From Bacillota bacterium (GTDB lineage Bacteria; Bacillota; Clostridia; Lachnospirales; WQUN01): DNA of 8,831 nt. The notes below the pieces were generated by a model, which did not search any database, was not told the origin of the DNA, and was given only the letters and a program-made list of their open reading frames with translations. Shown here in pieces: positions 6,291 through 8,831 of the stretch. Each line of letters starts with the position of its first letter. Position 1 is the stretch's first letter. The stretch lies in the NCBI GenBank assembly GCA_009782085.1, contig WQUN01000242.1, positions 1 to 8,831 on the forward strand, written 5' to 3'. The translations under genes and the position numbers were made by a program.

Positions 6291-6702
6291 TACCAACATA
6301 TTGGTTTATTCAAGGATTGCAAATAACGGTGATAAGCACAAAAAGGCATTGGAATTATTTAATATTTACTCGCAGGAAACAATAATAATCAGTACACAAG
6401 TGTTAAGTGAGTTATACGTTTCGTTGACAAAAAATCGGTTAAGTGATCTTGAAGCCAGGGAAACTGTCAATGTCTGCATGACTAAAATGTTTGTTGTTTC
6501 GGTTACGGTTGAAACTGTAAAACAGTGTTTCGACCTAAAGGAACGATATGGTTACTCATACTGGGACAGTTTGATATTGTCGGCGGCTATAACGGCCAAC
6601 TGCTCAAAGGTCTACTCGGAAGACATGCAGGACGGACAGATAATCGGAAACCAAATCCGGATTATCAATCCATTTCGTCTTGAGCCGGAGGTAACCCCAT
6701 GA
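6268..6702 (+). CDS. PIN-domain ribonuclease toxin (VapC-like)
   Basis: A 144-residue PIN-domain protein, probably a Mg-dependent ribonuclease toxin. The expected acidic residues are all present: Asp8 in FFDTNIL, Glu48 in LSELY, Asp100 in YWDSLIL, and a C-terminal acidic group in YSEDMQDG (Glu118, Asp119, Asp122). The active site therefore looks intact. Length is normal for VapC-like toxins. The ATG has a strong site, AAGGAGG (6255-6261), located inside the antitoxin gene, so translation is likely coupled to the antitoxin. The gene is A+T-rich (19/60 G+C over 6301-6360), but its final codons turn G+C-rich where they contain the ribosome binding site of era. The stop codon overlaps the era start in ATGA (6699-6702). 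The RNA target cannot be read from the sequence. Confidence 0.88.
   Translation: MTGAVFFDTNILVYSRIANNGDKHKKALELFNIYSQETIIISTQVLSELYVSLTKNRLSDLEARETVNVCMTKMFVVSVTVETVKQCFDLKERYGYSYWDSLILSAAITANCSKVYSEDMQDGQIIGNQIRIINPFRLEPEVTP
6281..6288 (+). other. T8 homopolymer in the antitoxin/toxin overlap
   Basis: Eight consecutive T residues are read in the antitoxin frame as GGT TTT TTT TGA (its stop) and in the toxin frame as GTT TTT TTT GAT, where GAT is catalytic Asp8. Loss of one T would join the antitoxin frame to the toxin frame. Such runs can slip during replication or transcription; that this one does is not shown. Confidence 0.9.
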
Positions 6703-7646
6703 CCGCCAAACCGCCAAAAAACGTGCCGCCGAAGACGCCGCCCCCCGCGTTCCGTTCCGGCTTCGTCTCCATAATCGGCCGCCCGAACGTGGGCAAGTCC
6801 ACCTTGATGAACCTCTTTCTGGGCGAGAAAATCGCCATCGTGTCGAATAAACCCCAGACCACGCGCAACAGGATAACCGGGATTTTGACGGGGGACGGCT
6901 TCCAGATAGTCTTTCTGGACACGCCGGGCCTCCACGCGCCGGCGTCGAAACTGGGCCGGTTCATGATGAAGAGCGCGGATAGCGCCATGGTCGGCGCGGA
7001 CTGCCTGCTGTTTTTGACCGAGCCGAGGGGGAAAATGCCCGACGGCGACAAAATCGCCCTCGAAAAGCTCGTGAAAACCGGCGCGCCCGTGTTTTTGGTC
7101 ATCAACAAGATCGACCTCGTCGAAAAGTCCTCGCTGCTCGGGATAATCGCCGAATATTCCCGTCTGTACGACTTCGCGGAGGTGATCCCGATCTCCGCGC
7201 TAAAGGCCGAGAACACCGGCCTGCTGCTCGAGATGATACGCTGCGTTTTGCCTGAGGGGCCGATGTACTTCCCCGGGGACATGGTCACGGACCAGCCCGA
7301 AAGGCAGCTCGCCGCGGAGCTTATCCGGGAAAAGGCGCTGAGGTTCCTCCAGGAGGAGGTGCCCCACGGCGTGGCCGTGGAGATCATGTCGATGAAAAAG
7401 AGGCCCGGCGGGGAGCTTGTAGACGTCGAGGCCACAATCTACTGCGAAAAGGACTCCCACAAGGGGATTTTGATAGGCAGAAACGGCGATATGCTGAAAA
7501 AAATCGGCAGCGCCGCCAGGATAGACGCGGAGCGGCTCCTGGGCTCGCGGATCGTCCTGAAGCTCTGGGTGAAGGTCAAAAAGGGCTGGCGGGACAACGA
7601 CTTTCTGCTAAGGAGCTTCGGGTATGACGCGAAAAGCCTGGAGTGA
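6699..7646 (+). CDS. era: GTPase Era (16S rRNA processing and 30S assembly)
   Basis: Era binds the 3' end of 16S rRNA and couples 30S subunit maturation to GTP hydrolysis; it is usually essential. The 315-residue protein shows G1 GRPNVGKS (27-34), G2 QTTRNR (53-58), G3 DTPG (74-77), G4 NKID (136-139) and G5 SALK (166-169). A KH domain follows with VEATIYCEKDSHKG and the GxxG-type loop GILIGRNG (256-263). The end WVKVKKGW...LRSFGYD is typical of Era. A Pro/Lys-rich leader of about 17 residues (PPKNVPPKTPPP) precedes the usual start of the fold and includes a PPP stretch that may need EF-P. The ATG is preceded by GGAGGT (6686-6691) inside the toxin gene and overlaps the toxin stop by 4 bases. 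No era-specific promoter is visible, although one could lie within the toxin gene. Confidence 0.97.
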   Translation: MTAKPPKNVPPKTPPPAFRSGFVSIIGRPNVGKSTLMNLFLGEKIAIVSNKPQTTRNRITGILTGDGFQIVFLDTPGLHAPASKLGRFMMKSADSAMVGADCLLFLTEPRGKMPDGDKIALEKLVKTGAPVFLVINKIDLVEKSSLLGIIAEYSRLYDFAEVIPISALKAENTGLLLEMIRCVLPEGPMYFPGDMVTDQPERQLAAELIREKALRFLQEEVPHGVAVEIMSMKKRPGGELVDVEATIYCEKDSHKGILIGRNGDMLKKIGSAARIDAERLLGSRIVLKLWVKVKKGWRDNDFLLRSFGYDAKSLE

Positions 7647-7661
7647 TCCCCGAAAAAACAT

Positions 7662-7690
7662 TTGAACACAGCCGCGAAAGCTGTTATACT
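7662..7690 (+). promoter_or_regulatory. Strong extended -10 promoter of the 284-residue protein gene
   Basis: TTGAAC (7662-7667) and TATACT (7685-7690) are 17 bases apart. TG at 7682-7683 provides an extended -10. Transcription would begin near 7697, just before the palindromic leader. It lies about 15 bases after the era stop codon; no clear era terminator is seen before it. Confidence 0.75.
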
Positions 7691-7705
7691 ATAATCATAG
7701 GCTAA

Positions 7706-7805
7706 AGTCGTTTCGATTTGAAATGAGCTGAAAACGAGCGCGAAACGACCAATGTACAGGGGCGTTTCGCGCGAAGTTTGAAGCTCAATTTCAAACGAAA
7801 CGACT
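7706..7805. repeat. Nested 100-bp palindrome in the leader of the 284-residue protein gene
   Basis: Outer arms 7706-7729 and 7782-7805 are inverted copies with one single-base gap on each side (AGTCGTTTCG...GAGCT against its complement). Inner arms 7738-7750 and 7761-7772 also pair (GCGCGAAACG...). The motif CGAAACGAC or its complement occurs four times: 7707-7715 and 7761-7769 (the latter GGCGTTTCG) as complement, 7741-7749 and 7796-7804 as direct. The element can fold as one long cruciform or as two hairpins side by side. GTTTGAA (7776-7782) and TTCAAAC (7790-7796) add an inner stem in the second. It lies wholly in the transcribed leader, between the promoter and the ribosome binding site. 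It may be a dispersed palindromic element or a cis-regulatory RNA; no known riboswitch class is recognised. Confidence 0.8.
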
Positions 7806-7833
7806 ATATACGCAAAGGCAAGATCACATGACC

Positions 7834-7840
7834 GGAGGGG
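7834..7840 (+). promoter_or_regulatory. Ribosome binding site that fixes the start at 7846
   Basis: GGAGGGG lies 5 bases before ATG 7846. An earlier in-frame ATG at 7828 is upstream of this site and has no comparable site of its own, so 7846 is the better start. Confidence 0.75.
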
Positions 7841-7845
7841 ATATA

Positions 7846-8700
7846 ATGGGCAAGCAGTTTCCAAGGACGGAAGTGGCGGGGGTGTCGCTGCCGCGGATGC
7901 TCATCGGCAGCAACTGGTTTTTGGGCTACAGCCACAGGACGGGCTCGCACGACCGCATGATAACCGACCGCTACGCCAGGCCGGAGGACTTTTTCCCGGT
8001 GTTCGGGGCGTTTATGGAGTACGGGATAGACGCGACGATGGGGCTTATCGGGACCAAGCCCGTGTTCGCGGCCGCCATCGACTACGCCGAGGACAAACTG
8101 GGCAAAAAGATAATCCGGATCGACACGCCGATCATAAACGTCTCCGACAGCCCGGAGGCCAGGCGCGAAGCCGAGGCCGTCATAAAGAGCTGCGCGGCGG
8201 CGGGCTCGAAGTTCTGCTTCCCGCACCATACGAGCGCGGAGCAGCTAGTCAACAAGAACAAGGGCACCATGGACAGGCTCGGCGACTACCTGAAGATGAT
8301 CCGGGACGCCGGGATGATTCCCGGCCTTTCCGCGCACATGCCGGAGCTTATCGTTTATTCCGACGCGAACGGCTACGACGTGGAGACCTACGTCCAGATT
8401 TTCAACTGCGCCGGCTTTCTGATGCAGGTGGAGATCGAGGGCGCGGCCGACGTCATACACAAGGCCAAAAAGCCGGTCATGACCATCAAGTCTATGGCGG
8501 CCGGCCGCGTGACGCCCTATGTCGGCCTGACGTTCAGCTGGGCCGCGCTCCGCCCCTGCGACATGGTCACGGTGGGCTGTTTCTCGGCCGACGAAGTGCA
8601 TTACGACGTGGAGATATCCTTCGCGGCGCTGGAGCACCGCCTGCCGAATTGGGAGAAGAGAAACAGCCCGAACAAGGAGCAGGCGGCGTTCGGGAAATAA
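7846..8700 (+). CDS. Conserved-looking protein of unknown function, possible TIM barrel
   Basis: A 284-residue soluble protein without signal peptide or membrane segment. I do not recognise a named family. Alternating hydrophobic strands and helices suggest an alpha/beta fold. Striking segments are LIGSNWFLGYSHRTGSHDR (19-37), FPHHT (125-129), GLSAHMPE (161-168, with His164) and PVMTIKSMAAGRVTP, with Lys215 before SMAAGR (216-221). The C-terminal pattern 'KPVxxIKxxAAGR...D-MVTVGCFSADEV' recalls the last strands of TIM barrels such as aldo/keto reductase-like or aldolase-like enzymes. The His pairs and Lys215 could be active-site residues; this is a guess from pattern. The gene has its own promoter and a long palindromic leader. 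A tRNA follows 55 bases downstream, so there is no informative operon partner. Confidence 0.8.
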   Translation: MGKQFPRTEVAGVSLPRMLIGSNWFLGYSHRTGSHDRMITDRYARPEDFFPVFGAFMEYGIDATMGLIGTKPVFAAAIDYAEDKLGKKIIRIDTPIINVSDSPEARREAEAVIKSCAAAGSKFCFPHHTSAEQLVNKNKGTMDRLGDYLKMIRDAGMIPGLSAHMPELIVYSDANGYDVETYVQIFNCAGFLMQVEIEGAADVIHKAKKPVMTIKSMAAGRVTPYVGLTFSWAALRPCDMVTVGCFSADEVHYDVEISFAALEHRLPNWEKRNSPNKEQAAFGK

Positions 8701-8716
8701 TAACGGCACAGACGCC

Positions 8717-8751
8717 GGGTTTCCCGGGGATCGTTTTTCCCGGGGAAACCC
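8717..8751. other. G+C-rich stem-loop between the 284-residue protein gene and tRNA-Arg
   Basis: GGGTTTCCC (8717-8725) pairs with GGGAAACCC (8743-8751), and GGG (8726-8728) can pair with CCC (8739-8741) past a one-base bulge, leaving a loop that contains five T residues. The 11-mer TTTCCCGGGGA also occurs twice as a direct repeat (8720-8730 and 8736-8746). No T-tract follows the stem on either strand, so this is not a canonical intrinsic terminator. It could stabilise the 3' end of the upstream mRNA or weakly terminate. Confidence 0.55.
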
Positions 8752-8755
8752 CTGC

Positions 8756-8828
8756 GCGGTCTTAGCTCAGAGGATAGAGCGTTCGGCTCCGAACCGAAAG
8801 GCCGCGGGTTCGAGTCCCGCAGATCGCA
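8756..8828 (+). tRNA. tRNA-Arg (anticodon CCG)
   Basis: A complete cloverleaf can be drawn by hand. The acceptor stem GCGGTCT (8756-8762) pairs with AGATCGC (8821-8827), with one G-T pair. The D stem is GCTC/GAGC (8765-8768 and 8777-8780). The anticodon stem is TTCGG/CCGAA (8782-8786 and 8794-8798), with loop CTCCGAA and anticodon CCG at 8789-8791. The T stem is GCGGG/CCCGC (8804-8808 and 8816-8820), with loop TTCGAGT. The discriminator base is A8828. The next bases are GGA, so the CCA end is not encoded. It decodes the arginine codon CGG. The gene ends 3 bases before the window edge. Confidence 0.95.
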
Positions 8829-8831
8829 GGA

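Noticed and set aside
7828..7845. ATG at 7828 as start of the 284-residue protein
   Set aside because: The strong GGAGGGG lies after this ATG and serves ATG 7846. The added residues (MTGGDI) are translated ribosome binding site.
7697..7845. Known riboswitch or T-box leader
   Set aside because: I see no signature of a known class, such as a T-box GGTGG bulge pairing or conserved cores. The structure is repeat-like symmetry without an obvious terminator or T-tract.
8717..8751. Intrinsic terminator after the 284-residue protein gene
   Set aside because: The stem is good, but the T run is in the loop and no T-tract follows on either strand. It is reported only as a stem-loop.

Overview
The window is bacterial chromosome. 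It has Shine-Dalgarno sites, sigma70-type promoters, a bacterial Era GTPase and a tRNA gene. All seven protein genes and the tRNA lie on the + strand. Most coding DNA is G+C-rich (a sampled 60-base stretch of lhr, 1981-2040, is 44/60 G+C), yet ATA (Ile) and AGG (Arg) codons are common. This suits a G+C-rich anaerobe, perhaps of the Clostridia or a related group, but nothing here fixes the taxon. One block (about 5930-6690) is clearly A+T-rich (6301-6360 is 19/60 G+C) and holds a toxin-antitoxin pair, so it was probably acquired.

Layout: positions 1-259 are non-coding. They hold a 64-bp inverted repeat of a dispersed-repeat type, a run of short GCGGAT repeats and a good promoter. This promoter serves a small DUF4282-like membrane protein (260-754). 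A second imperfect inverted repeat (778-890) separates it from lhr (913-5316), a full-length Lhr-type helicase of 1467 residues. The lhr gene carries a perfect in-frame triplication of a 42-bp hairpin-containing unit and a second, Gly/Thr-rich linker. After 53 bases comes a family 4 uracil-DNA glycosylase gene (5370-5927). The two genes look like a DNA repair pair.

A promoter with a symmetric operator-like dyad centred on its -10 box overlaps the 3' end of the glycosylase gene. It drives a RelB/DinJ-type antitoxin (5979-6290) and an overlapping PIN-domain toxin (6268-6702). The toxin stop codon overlaps the start of era (6699-7646) by 4 bases (ATGA), so an essential ribosome-assembly GTPase is tied to a toxin-antitoxin operon. 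An eight-T run in the antitoxin/toxin overlap is placed so that loss of one T would fuse the two proteins.

After era, a strong promoter precedes a leader of about 150 bases filled by a nested palindrome (7706-7805), then a 284-residue protein of unknown function (7846-8700), possibly a TIM barrel. A 3' hairpin without a T-tract and a tRNA-Arg(CCG) gene close the window.

The most notable points are the RelB-PIN pairing and its coupling to era, the stop-free hairpin repeat expanded inside lhr, the lhr-udg pairing, and the palindromic leader.
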